Assembly: GCF_002002925.1 (NCBI RefSeq)
Contig: NZ_CP019511.1
Coordinates: forward strand, 3,565,001-3,629,000
Reading direction: 5' to 3'
Source of the DNA: Sphingomonas sp. LM7
GTDB lineage: Bacteria > Pseudomonadota > Alphaproteobacteria > Sphingomonadales > Sphingomonadaceae
DNA: 64,000 bases
Shown here: positions 17,008-26,401 of the stretch, in pieces
How positions within the stretch are numbered: the stretch's first letter is position 1
Layout: each line of letters opens with the position of its first letter
Notes under the pieces: model-generated
What the model saw: only the letters and a program-made list of their open reading frames with translations
What the model was told of the DNA's origin: nothing
Database searches by the model: none
Translations under genes and position numbers: made by a program

Positions 17008-19545
17008 ATGAGCGCCAAGCTCTGCCTGGACATCCCCGTCATCCTCCCCGAGATCCCCGACGCAGCCGATGCCTGTGTCGATCGGCTGAAGGGCGAACTC
17101 GCCGGCAGGCCGGGCATAGAGCAGGTCCATGTCGTCAAGGGCACCGAACCGAACGCGCCTGCACAGCTTTGCGTGCATTACGATCCCGACACGCTGTCGC
17201 TCGCCCGGATCAACGATATCGTCATCGGTGCCGGTGCCAGGTTGACCGAAAGCTACGGACATCTTGCATTGAATGTCGACGGGATCGGCCACCAGCGCCG
17301 CGCCCGCAGCGTCGCGGAGCAATTGCTCCGCGTGAAAGGCGTGCAGGAAGCCGAAGCCAGCGCCGCAGGTACGGTTCGGATCGAGTTCGACCGGTCCGCT
17401 TTGTCGGAGGAAGCCCTGCGCAGCTTCCTCGGCCAGATAGGCATCCATGAGCGCCCGAAGCGCGGCCCCAAGCCGCGCGCCGCCGGCCTCGATCGAGGCA
17501 CGGCGGAACCCGCGACCGGCGACGCGCACACGCCGGGCGAGGCGCACGATCATGACGGGGATCACGAACATGGCGACGCGGAAGGCGGACATGGGCACGC
17601 TCATGGCGGCATTTTCGGCGCGAACAGCGAGCTGATCTTCGCGCTGCTGTGCGGCGCCCTGCTCGGCATCGGATTTGCGATTGAGAAACTGGTACCTGCG
17701 CCGGCATGGCTGCCGATCGCACTTTTTGTCGGCGCGTACGGATTCGGCGGCTATTTCACGATGCGCGAGGCCATCGACAATCTGAGACTCAAACGGTTCG
17801 AGATCGACACGCTGATGCTCGTCGCCGCGGCGGGCGCGGCCGCGCTGGGGGCCTGGGCGGAAGGCGCGCTGCTCCTTTTCCTGTTCAGCCTGGGCCATGC
17901 CCTCGAACATTATGCGATGGGACGTGCCAAGCGCGCAATCGAGGCGCTTGCCGAACTCGCGCCGGATACCGCCCTGGTCCGTCGCGGAGACGAGCAATCG
18001 GAGATTCCGGTCGAGGAGCTGCAGATCGGCGACACCGTCATCGTCAAGCCCGACGAGCGGATCGCTGCCGACGGATTCCTCATCAAGGGCACGAGCAGCG
18101 TCAACCAGGCGCCGGTCACGGGCGAGAGCATGCCGGTCGACAAAAGGCCGGTGATGGATCACCCGGCAGCCAGTGCCGCGCCGGATACGGTCGAGGCCGC
18201 CAATCGGGTTTTTGCGGGCACGATCAACGGCAGCGGACTGATCGAGATCGAGGTCACCAGGAAGTCCACCGACAGCGCGCTGGCAAAAGTGGTCAAGATG
18301 GTGAGCGAGGCCGAGACGCAACGATCGCCCACCCAGCGCTTCACCGACCGCTTCGAGCGAATCTTCGTGCCCTCGGTGCTCGCGCTGACCGTCGCGTTGC
18401 TGTTCGCATGGGTCATCGTGGACGAGCCGTTCCGCGACAGCTTCTACCGCGCGATGGCGGTGCTCGTCGCCGCGAGCCCCTGCGCGCTCGCCATCGCCAC
18501 GCCGAGCGCCGTCCTCTCGGGCGTTGCGCGCGCCGCGCGCGGCGGCGTGCTGGTCAAGGGAGGCGGACCGCTGGAGAATCTCGGCTCGTTGAACGCCATC
18601 GCCTTCGACAAGACCGGGACGCTGACCGAAGGCCGGCCGCAGATCACCGACGTGATTCCGGCGGAAGGCGTCGAGGAGGAAGAGCTTGTCGCCATCGCCG
18701 TCGCGGTCGAAAAGCTCAGCAACCATCCGCTCGCGCGCGCCATTGCGCGCGACGGCGCGGAGCGCCTCGGCGAACGTCCGATTCCGACCGCGACCGATCT
18801 CGGCAGCCTTACCGGGCGCGGTGTGACCGCGCGCATCGACGGCGACCAGATCACGATCGGCAAGGCAGAGATGTTCGGCAGCGACGGTGTCGCCCCCTTG
18901 TCCCCCGAAATGGCGGACGCGATCGCGAAGCTTCGCGAGGGAGGCCGAACGACCATGGTCGTCCGCCGCGGCGACAAGGATCTTGGCGCGATCGGGCTCA
19001 TGGACACGCCGCGCGAGGCGGCGAAGGCGACGCTCGCCCGCCTTCGCGAGCTCGGCATCACGCGGATGATCATGATCTCCGGCGACAATCAGAAAGTTGC
19101 CGAGGCGATCGCGAGCGAGGTCGGGATTGACGAGGCGATCGGCGACCTGATGCCCGAAGACAAGGTCGATGCGATCAAGAGGCTCCGCGGCGAGGGCAAA
19201 GTTGCGATGGTCGGGGACGGTGTCAACGACGCCCCCGCAATGGCGAACGCCACCGTCGGAATTGCGATGGGCGCTGCCGGATCCGACGTTGCGCTCGAGA
19301 CCGCCGACGTTGCGCTGATGGCCGACGATCTGGCGCATCTGCCGTTCGCGGTCGGGCTCAGCCGCAGCACGCGCAGGATCATTCGTCAGAACGTCTTCGT
19401 CAGTCTCGGGGTCGTGGCGGTCCTGGTGCCCGCCACGATTCTCGGCCTTGGCATCGGTCCAGCGGTCGCGGCCCACGAAGGCTCCACTCTCGTGGTCGTG
19501 TTCAATGCGCTGCGCCTGCTCGCGTACAAGGATCGCGGGGCATGA
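17008..19545 (+). CDS. P1B-4-type metal-exporting ATPase (Zn/Co/Cd)
   Basis: An 845-residue P-type ATPase. Two N-terminal HMA-like folds lack CxxC metal sites; a His/Asp-rich loop follows (around DHDGDHEHGDAEGGHGHAHG, about 170-195). Catalytic features are SPC in the membrane (AASPCALAIATPSA), the phosphorylation site DKTGTLT, and GDGVNDAPAMA. SPC together with the C-terminal HEGST motif places it in the P1B-4 (CtpD/CoaT/PfeT-like) group rather than the CPC Cu or Cd/Zn groups. The start at 17008 follows GGAAGGATCGAG; an earlier in-frame ATG at 16978 is less well supported. It probably exports Co(II), Zn(II) or Fe(II). Confidence 0.9.
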   Translation: MSAKLCLDIPVILPEIPDAADACVDRLKGELAGRPGIEQVHVVKGTEPNAPAQLCVHYDPDTLSLARINDIVIGAGARLTESYGHLALNVDGIGHQRRARSVAEQLLRVKGVQEAEASAAGTVRIEFDRSALSEEALRSFLGQIGIHERPKRGPKPRAAGLDRGTAEPATGDAHTPGEAHDHDGDHEHGDAEGGHGHAHGGIFGANSELIFALLCGALLGIGFAIEKLVPAPAWLPIALFVGAYGFGGYFTMREAIDNLRLKRFEIDTLMLVAAAGAAALGAWAEGALLLFLFSLGHALEHYAMGRAKRAIEALAELAPDTALVRRGDEQSEIPVEELQIGDTVIVKPDERIAADGFLIKGTSSVNQAPVTGESMPVDKRPVMDHPAASAAPDTVEAANRVFAGTINGSGLIEIEVTRKSTDSALAKVVKMVSEAETQRSPTQRFTDRFERIFVPSVLALTVALLFAWVIVDEPFRDSFYRAMAVLVAASPCALAIATPSAVLSGVARAARGGVLVKGGGPLENLGSLNAIAFDKTGTLTEGRPQITDVIPAEGVEEEELVAIAVAVEKLSNHPLARAIARDGAERLGERPIPTATDLGSLTGRGVTARIDGDQITIGKAEMFGSDGVAPLSPEMADAIAKLREGGRTTMVVRRGDKDLGAIGLMDTPREAAKATLARLRELGITRMIMISGDNQKVAEAIASEVGIDEAIGDLMPEDKVDAIKRLRGEGKVAMVGDGVNDAPAMANATVGIAMGAAGSDVALETADVALMADDLAHLPFAVGLSRSTRRIIRQNVFVSLGVVAVLVPATILGLGIGPAVAAHEGSTLVVVFNALRLLAYKDRGA

Positions 19546-20033
19546 GAATCATCGAGAACGAGACAGCGATCGCCGCGCCGCCGGCTCAGGTCTGGCGCGT
19601 TTTGAGCGACTTTCCAGGCTACTGTGGCTGGCATCCTTTCATCCGGCTTTCCGGCGAGGCGACGCTCGGCGCCGAGGTGGATTACGAATTTACCGCCATC
19701 CTCCGCAGCCGGAGGGTTCGGCACTCTCCCGCGGTGATCACGCGCCTGGAGCGCGATACCGCGCTGGAATGGCAAATGGGATACCGGCACGTCTTCCAGC
19801 ACATCGAATCCTGGGAGCTTTCGCGCCTTCCGACGGGCACCCGATTGCGGCACTGGGTGGAATTTCGGGGGGCGTTTGCGCTGCTGATGAGCCGCGCGGC
19901 CAGAAACGCGGCGCATTCCCGGATGTGCGAAGCAGATGATGACCTTCGGAGTCATGTCGAGGGCAAGAAGTCGCGCACTCCGGCCCCCGTCCGGCGGGCA
20001 CCCCGCAATGGCTTCAGAAAGCCGCGGAGATGA
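19542..20033 (+). CDS. SRPBCC-family (START-like) protein
   Basis: A 163-residue cytoplasmic protein with the SRPBCC opening pattern: a first strand INETAIAAPPAQVWRVLSD-like segment, then GWHPFIRLSG and a C-terminal amphipathic helix region. This hydrophobic-pocket fold binds small molecules or lipids. The last 30 residues are an unusually basic tail (KKSRTPAPVRRAPRNGFRKP) not typical of the fold. It overlaps the P1B-4 ATPase by ATGA and the next gene in the same way, so the three form one operon. Function is unknown. Confidence 0.8.
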   Translation: MRIIENETAIAAPPAQVWRVLSDFPGYCGWHPFIRLSGEATLGAEVDYEFTAILRSRRVRHSPAVITRLERDTALEWQMGYRHVFQHIESWELSRLPTGTRLRHWVEFRGAFALLMSRAARNAAHSRMCEADDDLRSHVEGKKSRTPAPVRRAPRNGFRKPRR

Positions 20034-20362
20034 CCAGGCGGGGCCCAGGGAGCACGCCGCCGACGGAAGGCGCGGACCACAGGCGTAGCCGGCCAAATGA
20101 CCGGCGTCTTTGGTCAGAGGCCGATGATGCACTTCTTCGGCAGCTGATCGAGCGCCGCGAGCCGCCAGCAAGTATCGCGCGCCAGATGGAGCGTAGGCAG
20201 GATGCAATCCGCGGACGAGCAGGACAGCTCGGGCTCGCCGTTCCCTCTCCGCTACGTCCCTGGCGCAAGCATTGGGGTCGCGCGCTGCGCGACGCCCTGA
20301 AGCCTGAACGCGAGAGTCAGGTCGATGACTCCGGGGCGACCGACACGGCGGACCGCGGATGA
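20030..20362 (+). CDS. Small GcrA/Myb-like HTH DNA-binding protein
   Basis: A 110-residue basic protein. The central part (about 27-70: LWSEADDALLRQLIERREPP, then SIARQMERRQDAIRGRAGQL) matches the W-x-E-x-D-x-x-L ... IA-x-x-L ... RA-x-x-LGL pattern of GcrA/SANT-like helix-turn-helix domains. It is probably a DNA-binding regulator or nucleoid-type protein. The tails are disordered and charged. It overlaps the SRPBCC gene by 4 bp. The role is not known; a regulator of the surrounding metal genes is one option. Confidence 0.65.
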   Translation: MTRRGPGSTPPTEGADHRRSRPNDRRLWSEADDALLRQLIERREPPASIARQMERRQDAIRGRAGQLGLAVPSPLRPWRKHWGRALRDALKPERESQVDDSGATDTADRG

Positions 20363-20461
20363 TCTCTGTGATGCTGTCGACGCCGTTCGTGCTGCCGACT
20401 ATGTCCCCTTGGTTCTTCGGTCGCGAGATGCTGATCCGCAGCGAAAGCGCGAGGTGAAGGC

Positions 20462-21061
20462 TTGAGCGAGAAGTCCTTTTCGTTCGACACGGCGGCCAAG
20501 CGCCGCACCTTGTGGATCGTTCTGGTGCTGAACGTTGCGCTCGCGGCGGGGTTTGGAATCACGGGAGCGCTGGCAGATTCGAGCGCATTGATAGCCAACG
20601 GTCTCGATAATGCGTCCGATGCGCTGGTCTATGTCATCAGCCTCGTGGCGCTTACCCGTGCGGGCGCCTGGAAGCGCGCTGCGGCGCGTGTCTCCGGCAC
20701 GCTTCTGCTGATCTTCGCGGCAGGTGTCCTGCTCGACGCGGGGCGACGCTACCTGATCGGTAGCGAGCCGCTAGGTTCCGACATGATCGCAATGGCGGTG
20801 ATCGGCGCAGTTGTGAACGGGATCTGCCTTTGGCTGCTGAAGCGGCTGGAAGAGCCGGACGTGAACCTGCGGGCGGCGACGACGTTCAGCTTCAACGACT
20901 TCGTTTCCAACGGTGGGATCGTGGTCGCCGGGGTGGTCGTGCTCTGGACCGGCCAGAACTGGCCCGATCTCGTTGTTGGCGCGGCCGTGGCCGCGATTGC
21001 GATCAAGGGTGGGATCGAGATCCTGAGGGATGCCGCCGACGAGGCCCGCGATGCCAGATGA
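20462..21061 (+). CDS. Short CDF-like cation efflux protein
   Basis: A 199-residue membrane protein with about six helices, the third short CDF-like protein in the window. Motifs correspond to those of the others: IANGLDNASDALVYVISL (TM2 region) and SFNDFVSNGGIVVAG (TM5 region), with the usual TM2 Asp and TM5 Asn-Asp, and no C-terminal cytoplasmic domain. The start is TTG at 20462 with GAGGTGA 4 nt upstream. Unlike the other two it has no CxC/CxxC N-terminus and no MerR-type promoter in front. The likely role is divalent metal export. Confidence 0.8.
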   Translation: MSEKSFSFDTAAKRRTLWIVLVLNVALAAGFGITGALADSSALIANGLDNASDALVYVISLVALTRAGAWKRAAARVSGTLLLIFAAGVLLDAGRRYLIGSEPLGSDMIAMAVIGAVVNGICLWLLKRLEEPDVNLRAATTFSFNDFVSNGGIVVAGVVVLWTGQNWPDLVVGAAVAAIAIKGGIEILRDAADEARDAR

Positions 21062-21212
21062 GCATGACAACCTGCCGCAACGCAGGCCATCGCGTACGCC
21101 TGGGAAGGGCCGTGGATGGGGTACGGGGCTGGGCGCAGGTGTTGGGCGTGCTCTCGGGCCGCGCCTGCGTCCTTTGCGGACGGACCCGCGTGGCTGCTAA
21201 CCAGGTTGGCAC

Positions 21213-21599
21213 CTAGCGCGCCAGCGTCTCGATGATCGGACAATCCGGCCGATCGTCGCCGTGACATCGTCTCGCGAGATCCAGCAAACTTGCCCGCATC
21301 TCTTCAAGTGCCCTCGCTTTGCGGCCGAGTTCCTCAGCGCGCGCAGTGGCGAGCGCCTTCACGTCAGCGCTCGAACGGCTCCTTTCCTGCCAAAGGCTGA
21401 GCAACGAGCGGATCTCCTCGATCGGAAATCCGAGATCGCGCGCATGTGCAATGAAGCGCAGCCGGCCAACATCCGCGTCTGAATAGTCGCGATAGCCGCT
21501 GTCGCGGCGCGGCGGCGGGGGAATCAGGCCAAGCTTCTCGTAATGGCGGATCATGCGTTGGGAGACGCCGCTCGCCTTCGACGCCTGGCCGATATTCAT
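21213..21599 (-). CDS. cueR: CueR, Cu(I)/Ag(I)-responsive MerR activator
   Basis: A 128-residue MerR-family regulator. The N-terminal HTH contains [15 protein letters not shown]. The C-terminal metal loop [12 protein letters not shown] places cysteines at C112 and C120, the same numbering as E. coli CueR, and Ser77 is present, the residue that marks monovalent-metal specificity in CueR. The start overlaps the stop of the copper ATPase (21596-21599), so it is the second gene of a copA-cueR operon. It should bind the palindromes at 23987-24017 and 26974-27004 and activate both promoters when Cu(I) rises. Confidence 0.93.
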   Translation of the reverse strand: MNIGQASKASGVSQRMIRHYEKLGLIPPPPRRDSGYRDYSDADVGRLRFIAHARDLGFPIEEIRSLLSLWQERSRSSADVKALATARAEELGRKARALEEMRASLLDLARRCHGDDRPDCPIIETLAR

Positions 21600-23962
21600 A
21601 ACTTCACCGCGTTCAATCGTAGCGCATTCAATACCACCGTGAAGCTCGACAGCGCCATCGCCGCGCCGGCGAACATCGGCGACATGAGGATGCCCGCGAC
21701 CGGATAGAGCACCCCCGCCGCGACGGGAACGCCGATGCCGTTGAACAGGAACGAGAAGAACAGATTCTGGCGGATGTTCGCCATCGTCGCCTTCGCCAGC
21801 CGGCGCGCACGCACCATCGCGTTGAGATCGCCCTTGGTCAGCGTCATGCCCGCGCTCTCGATCGCGACGTCGGTACCCGTTCCCATCGCCACGCCGACAT
21901 CGGCGGCGGCAAGCGCGGGGGCATCGTTGATGCCGTCGCCCGCCATCGCGACCCGCGCGCCCTTGGCCTTGAGCTCGCCGACGATCCGCGCCTTGTCCTC
22001 GGGGCGAAGATCGGCATGGACCTCGTCGATGCCGCCGATCGTGCGGGCGATCGCCTCGGCCGTGCCGCGGCTGTCGCCGGTCAGCATGACGATGCGCAGC
22101 CCCTCGGCGTGGAGCGCCGCGATCGCGTCGCGGGCGGACTCCTTGATCGGGTCGGCGACGGCGAGCAGCCCCGCCACCTTGCCGTCGATCGCGACCAGCA
22201 TCACGCCTGCTCCCGCGCCGCGATGCCGTTCGGCGGCGGCTTCGAGCGGCGCCGGATCTGCGCCGACCCGACGCATCTGCGCCGCGTTGCCCACGACGAT
22301 CGTTCGTCCGCCGACACGGCCGCTGATCCCAAGCCCGGTCTGCGAGTCGAAACCGTCGACGTCATCGAGCTTGAGCCCGCGCTCCTCGGCGGCCTGGACG
22401 ATCGCATGGGCGAGCGGGTGCTCCGAGCGGCTTTCGACGGCAGCCGCTGCGGCGAGCAGCTCGTCTTCTGTCAGACCGGCAACCGGCTCGATCGCCACCA
22501 GTTTGGGCCGGCCCTCGGTGAGCGTCCCGGTCTTGTCGATCACCAAAGTGTCGACCTTTTCCAGCGCCTGGAGCGCCTCGGCATTCTTGATCAGCACACC
22601 GGCATGCGCGCCGCGTCCGGTACCGACCATGATCGACATCGGCGTGGCGAGGCCGAGCGCACAGGGACAGGCGATGATCAGCACCGCAATGGCGTTGAGC
22701 AGCGCATGCCCGAAGGCGGGCTCGGGACCGACCAGGATCCACACGACGAAGGCCGCGACCGCGATCAACACGACGAGCGGCACGAACCAGCCCGAGATGC
22801 GGTCGGCGACGGCCTGAATCGGCGCGCGGCTGCGCTGCGCTTCGGCGACCATCCTCACGATGCGCGCGAGCACGGTGTCCGATCCGACTGCGCGCGCTTC
22901 CATCACCAGGCTGCCGGTGCCGTTGACGGTGCCGCCGGTCAGCTGCGCGCCTGCTTCCTTGAGCACGGGCGCGGGCTCGCCGGTCAGCATCGACTCATCG
23001 ACCGACGAGCGGCCCTCGAGCACGATCCCGTCGACCGGTACCGCCTCGCCCGGCCGAACGCGCAGTCGATCGCCGGCGACCACGTCGGCAAGCGTCACTT
23101 CGGCTTCGCTGCCGTCCGCACCGATCCGGCGCGCAAGCTTCGGCGCGAGGTCCATCAGCGCGCGGATCGCACGACCCGTGGCGGCCCGCGCCCTGAGCTC
23201 GAGGACCTGACCGAGCAGCACGAGCGTGACCACCACGCCTGCGGCTTCGTAGTAGACCGGGATCATCATGCCGTGCTGGCGGAAGCTCGGCGGGAACAGC
23301 TGCGGCGCGAGCGTCGCAACCAGACTGTAGAGGAACGCCGCGCCGACCCCGATCGCGATCAGCGTGAACATATTGTAGTGGCGCGACTTGAGCGACGCCC
23401 AGCCGCGCTCGAAAAAGGGCAGGCCGCCCCACAGCACGATCGGCGCCGTGAGCGCGAGCTGCACCCAGGGCGAGGCGGCGGGGCGCACCAGCTGGAGCCC
23501 GAGCATCTCCGCGCCCATCGACACGGCGAGCAGCGGCACGGTGAGGATCGCCGACACCCACAGCCGGCGGGTGAAGTCGACCAGTTCGGGGTTGGGCCGA
23601 TCGTCGAGCGTCGGCTCCTCGGGCTCGAGCGCCATGCCGCAGATCGGACAGGTGCCGGGGCCTTCCTGGCGAATTTGCGGATGCATCGGACAGGTCCACA
23701 TCGCACCCGGCGTCGCCTCGGGTAGGGCACGCGGTGCATCGCCCAGATAGTGTTCGGGGTCCGCCAGGAACTTCGTCCGGCAACCGGCGCTGCAGAAATG
23801 GAACGCTTCGCCGTCATGCCAGGCATGATGCTGCGTCTTCGCCGGATCGACGGTCATGCCGCAGACCGGATCCTTGACCTGTGCCGCAGCGTCGGGCGCC
23901 GGATCGCCTTGACTCGAGCAGCAGCTCTTGCCGTGGCCATGGTGTGCGTGGTCGTGATTCAT
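21596..23962 (-). CDS. copA: Cu(I)-exporting P1B-1 ATPase with YHS and HMBD domains
   Basis: A 788-residue P-type ATPase. The His/Cys-rich N-terminus ([15 protein letters not shown]) is followed by a YHS domain ([11 protein letters not shown] to [13 protein letters not shown], about 30-75) and a heavy-metal-binding domain ([10 protein letters not shown] ... [13 protein letters not shown]), not classical HMA domains. The ATPase core shows [19 protein letters not shown] and [10 protein letters not shown]. The CPC motif defines Cu(I)/Ag(I) transport from cytoplasm to periplasm. GGAGGA lies 8 nt upstream of the ATG, and a CueR-type promoter stands in front. It is followed by cueR with a 4-bp overlap. 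Confidence 0.95.
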   Translation of the reverse strand: MNHDHAHHGHGKSCCSSQGDPAPDAAAQVKDPVCGMTVDPAKTQHHAWHDGEAFHFCSAGCRTKFLADPEHYLGDAPRALPEATPGAMWTCPMHPQIRQEGPGTCPICGMALEPEEPTLDDRPNPELVDFTRRLWVSAILTVPLLAVSMGAEMLGLQLVRPAASPWVQLALTAPIVLWGGLPFFERGWASLKSRHYNMFTLIAIGVGAAFLYSLVATLAPQLFPPSFRQHGMMIPVYYEAAGVVVTLVLLGQVLELRARAATGRAIRALMDLAPKLARRIGADGSEAEVTLADVVAGDRLRVRPGEAVPVDGIVLEGRSSVDESMLTGEPAPVLKEAGAQLTGGTVNGTGSLVMEARAVGSDTVLARIVRMVAEAQRSRAPIQAVADRISGWFVPLVVLIAVAAFVVWILVGPEPAFGHALLNAIAVLIIACPCALGLATPMSIMVGTGRGAHAGVLIKNAEALQALEKVDTLVIDKTGTLTEGRPKLVAIEPVAGLTEDELLAAAAAVESRSEHPLAHAIVQAAEERGLKLDDVDGFDSQTGLGISGRVGGRTIVVGNAAQMRRVGADPAPLEAAAERHRGAGAGVMLVAIDGKVAGLLAVADPIKESARDAIAALHAEGLRIVMLTGDSRGTAEAIARTIGGIDEVHADLRPEDKARIVGELKAKGARVAMAGDGINDAPALAAADVGVAMGTGTDVAIESAGMTLTKGDLNAMVRARRLAKATMANIRQNLFFSFLFNGIGVPVAAGVLYPVAGILMSPMFAGAAMALSSFTVVLNALRLNAVKL

Positions 23963-23986
23963 GCGTCGATTCCTCCAACGCAGTAT

Positions 23987-24017
23987 CAGATAGGGTTTGA
24001 CATCATGTCAGGGTCAA
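23987..24017 (-). promoter_or_regulatory. CueR box/promoter of copA
   Basis: On the minus strand TTGACC (24017-24012), a 19-bp spacer and TATCTG (23992-23987). The spacer contains the perfect palindrome TGACATGATGTCA. The element is almost identical to the one at 26974-27004, indicating a shared regulator, most likely CueR encoded at 21213-21599. Confidence 0.88.
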
Positions 24018-24204
24018 GCAGGAAAATCCGGATGAGGCGAGGGCCCATCCAATTCCCTTCCGTAACCGGCGTATGGATGCGGGGACCGATCCTGGCGGCG
24101 TGAATGGGTTGGCATAGCGCAGTTCTCCTGCGGCATCTCTCATTAACTACGCGGCGCGAGCGCGGTGCCCTCGCCCGCTCGCCGTCCGATCGTACCGCCC
24201 TGCC

Positions 24205-25131
24205 TCAGGCCGGCATCGGCTCGAGCGTGCCGAGCCACGCCACCAGCGCGAGGATCAGCGCCGCGCAGAGGGTTTCGACGACCAGGCTTGTCCGCAGCAC
24301 GGCAAGCGCGGCCCGGTGGTCCTCGGCCGCGAGCGCCCGCTCGAAGGCCGGTACGAGCCGGAAGCGGTGCGATGCGGCGAGACCGAGCATCACGGCGAAC
24401 GCCGCGAGCTTGAGAAGCAGGAGCTGGCCATAGAGCGATCCTGGCAGGCCGCCGAGCTGATCGAAACCGACCACCAGCAACAGGTTGACGGTGCCGGTGA
24501 CGATCAGCGTCGCAACGACGATCGTTCCGACGGTCGCGAATCCATCCAGCGCGCGATGCGAGAGCCTGAGATCGTCGGAGGTCATTCGGTCGCTTCGCCG
24601 GAAGACGAGCAGGAGGAGCGCGACCAGCGCACCGACCCAGATTCCGGCGGCAAGCAGATGAAGAATGTCCGAGCCGAGATGGGCGGCACCGGCAGCACCC
24701 TCGCGCATTGCAGCGTGACCGCCCCATGCGAGGCTGGCAAGCGCGACCGCGCCGCCGAGCCCGGCGCCCGACAACATGGCGATCGGACGGGTGCTGGCAA
24801 GCAGGACCGAAGCGAGCACAAAGGCACAAGCTGCCATGCGCATGATCCAGGCGGTTCCGACCGCGGTCCCGCTGACAATCATGGTGATCGAGGCGGAATC
24901 GACCGCGATCAGCGGCACGCCGGCCATCGCGGCGGCCAGCGCGGCCAGTCCCGCCGCCGACAGCAGCAGGCCAAGCAATGCCGTGCCGCCAAGCAGCGGA
25001 CGGAAGGCAATCGCGGCGCCCGACCGGCGTTCGTCGCCGCGCAGGCCGTAAAGGCCGAACGCGGCGACGCCGAACAGCACCATCAGGTCGAGATAGAGTC
25101 CGAACCGGAGGGCGACCGCGATTACGTCCAT
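24205..25131 (-). CDS. copD: CopD-like copper resistance membrane protein
   Basis: A 308-residue polytopic membrane protein with about eight helices. CopD-family features include the GHAAMREGAAGAAHLGSDIL segment and HLLAAGIWVGALVALLLL, with conserved histidines in helices. CopD is associated with copper uptake or delivery together with CopC. The start lies 2 bp after the copC stop, so they form a copCD operon. It points toward copA but is separated from it by copA's own promoter and about 190 bp. Confidence 0.9.
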   Translation of the reverse strand: MDVIAVALRFGLYLDLMVLFGVAAFGLYGLRGDERRSGAAIAFRPLLGGTALLGLLLSAAGLAALAAAMAGVPLIAVDSASITMIVSGTAVGTAWIMRMAACAFVLASVLLASTRPIAMLSGAGLGGAVALASLAWGGHAAMREGAAGAAHLGSDILHLLAAGIWVGALVALLLLVFRRSDRMTSDDLRLSHRALDGFATVGTIVVATLIVTGTVNLLLVVGFDQLGGLPGSLYGQLLLLKLAAFAVMLGLAASHRFRLVPAFERALAAEDHRAALAVLRTSLVVETLCAALILALVAWLGTLEPMPA

Positions 25132-25133
25132 CC

Positions 25134-25505
25134 TTACTGGACTTTGAAGCTGTAATTGCCCTGCACGCGGTGGGTATCGGCCGACACGACATGCCAGTCG
25201 ACGCGGTAGCTGCCCTTGGGAAGCGGCTTCGCCAGCGTCAGCACCAGCGTCTTGCCGTCCCCGGCAACGCTCGCCTTGACGGGCATCTTCATCGGTCCGT
25301 GCATCTTCATGCCCGGCATCTCGGTCATCACGACATCAGCGCCGGAGAACTGCGCGACCAGCCGCTCGGAGAAGACGAGCTGTACGCGCGCGGTCGGCGC
25401 AGTCGCCGAATTGGGCGCCGGCGTCGCCGAGACGAGCTTGGGATGGGCAAGGGCCGGAAGCGGCGCGACGAGCGCCGCAAGGGCGAAAACAGGGGCAAAG
25501 CGCAT
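25134..25505 (-). CDS. copC: CopC periplasmic copper-binding protein
   Basis: A 123-residue periplasmic protein with a signal peptide (MRFAPVFALAALVAPLPALA) and the mature N-terminus HPKLVSATPAPN, giving the His1 copper ligand of CopC. A Met-rich loop (MPGMKMHGPMKM) and a C-terminal DWHVVSADTHRVQG with His ligands follow. The start at 25505 has GGAGTGA about 8 nt upstream; an upstream in-frame TTG at 25559 would spoil the signal peptide. First gene of copCD and divergent from the CnrYXH-like set, with a 174-bp shared upstream region. Confidence 0.92.
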   Translation of the reverse strand: MRFAPVFALAALVAPLPALAHPKLVSATPAPNSATAPTARVQLVFSERLVAQFSGADVVMTEMPGMKMHGPMKMPVKASVAGDGKTLVLTLAKPLPKGSYRVDWHVVSADTHRVQGNYSFKVQ

Positions 25506-25679
25506 TCGAGGTTCACTCCAGGACGCCGGCGAGATGCCGGTCTTATGGACAATACGCATTGGCGACGCGCAACCCTCATCAACTAGCGCCCGGACGAGGA
25601 GATGCCAGAGAGAAGCTATGCGCGAGGGATTGCCGGTCCATCTGCGTATAGGCAGAAGAGGGGCGAGCGGAGCGATGAC

Positions 25680-25964
25680 ATGAACATGGAACTGGATGAG
25701 GTGCTGGGCAGGCTTTCGGCCGCGCCGGTGCCTCCCGGCCTCGCGGAGATCGAGGACAGAGTGTTCGCGCGGGTGCGCGAGGAAGCGGCGTTCGCCGCGC
25801 AGGCGACCAACCGGCTGCGGATTGGCGCGATCGCGGTGGTGGCAGCCCTTGGCCTTGGCGTGGCCGCCGGCAGCCCGGTCACGGCGGTGGCTGCGCCGAA
25901 CACCCTGTCGCCGTTCGGCCCGTCGAGCCCCCTGGCTCCGTCGACACTGCTGGCATCCGGTTGA
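25680..25964 (+). CDS. CnrY-like small membrane anti-sigma candidate
   Basis: A 94-residue protein. The N-terminal half is cytoplasmic and helical (MNMELDEVLGRLSAAPVPPG), with one hydrophobic segment (about 48-72) and a short Pro/Ser-rich periplasmic tail. Sequence identity to CnrY is not obvious, but size, topology and position match the CnrY-CnrX-CnrH order of Cupriavidus, where CnrY is the anti-sigma factor. Start at 25680 with GGAG about 7 nt upstream. It overlaps the next gene by 4 bp. The anti-sigma role is inferred from context. Confidence 0.65.
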   Translation: MNMELDEVLGRLSAAPVPPGLAEIEDRVFARVREEAAFAAQATNRLRIGAIAVVAALGLGVAAGSPVTAVAAPNTLSPFGPSSPLAPSTLLASG

Positions 25965-26401
25965 TGAGACCCTGGCGCTGGACGGTCGGCCTCGCCGTCA
26001 TCGCCTTCCTCGCGGGTATCGCGGGCGTCCTTGCCGGCCGCATGCTGATCCCGGCGCGGACGCAATCGACCGAATTGCATGAAGTCCTGCACCATCAGCT
26101 CAAGCTCGACGCGGGCCAGGAGGCGCGTATCGAGGCGATCGAGCAGCAATTCGCGGTACGCCGCCGAGCGCTCGAGTTCGAACTGCGCGCCGCCAATGCG
26201 CGGCTTGCCGATGCGATCCAGGCCGAGCACGGCAACGGGCCGAAGGTCACGGCGGCGGTCGATGCGTCGCATGTCGCCATGGGCGAGCTTCAAAAGGCGA
26301 CGCTCGGGCACATCTTCGCGATGCGGCAGATTCTGCGCCCCGACCAGGCGGCCAAATTCGACCGGGCAGTGGTGAAGGCGCTGACCGCCGACGCGCGGTG
26401 A
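25961..26401 (+). CDS. CnrX-like periplasmic metal sensor
   Basis: A 146-residue membrane-anchored periplasmic protein with an N-terminal helix anchor (about 6-27) and a four-helix hairpin-type domain rich in Arg/Ala/Glu, resembling the CnrX/Spy-CpxP class (periplasmic heavy metal sensor). Possible ligands in the sensor domain include H32, H36 and H37 (TELHEVLHHQLKLD) and Met residues near the C-terminus (AMRQILRPDQ). It would transmit metal binding to the upstream CnrY-like protein. Overlaps at both ends (ATGA before, GTGA after) show tight operon packing. Confidence 0.8.
   Translation: MMRPWRWTVGLAVIAFLAGIAGVLAGRMLIPARTQSTELHEVLHHQLKLDAGQEARIEAIEQQFAVRRRALEFELRAANARLADAIQAEHGNGPKVTAAVDASHVAMGELQKATLGHIFAMRQILRPDQAAKFDRAVVKALTADAR

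Noticed and set aside
16939..19476. Open frame of 845 codons on the minus strand inside the P1B-4 ATPase gene
   Set aside because: Shadow of the ATPase gene, which has DKTGTLT and GDGVNDAPA on the plus strand.
25506..25679. ECF-type promoter (GCAACC with a downstream CGTC-like element) in the copC/cnrY intergenic region
   Set aside because: A GCAACC lies near 25572, but spacing and -10 are not convincing, and no second copy was found in the window for support.
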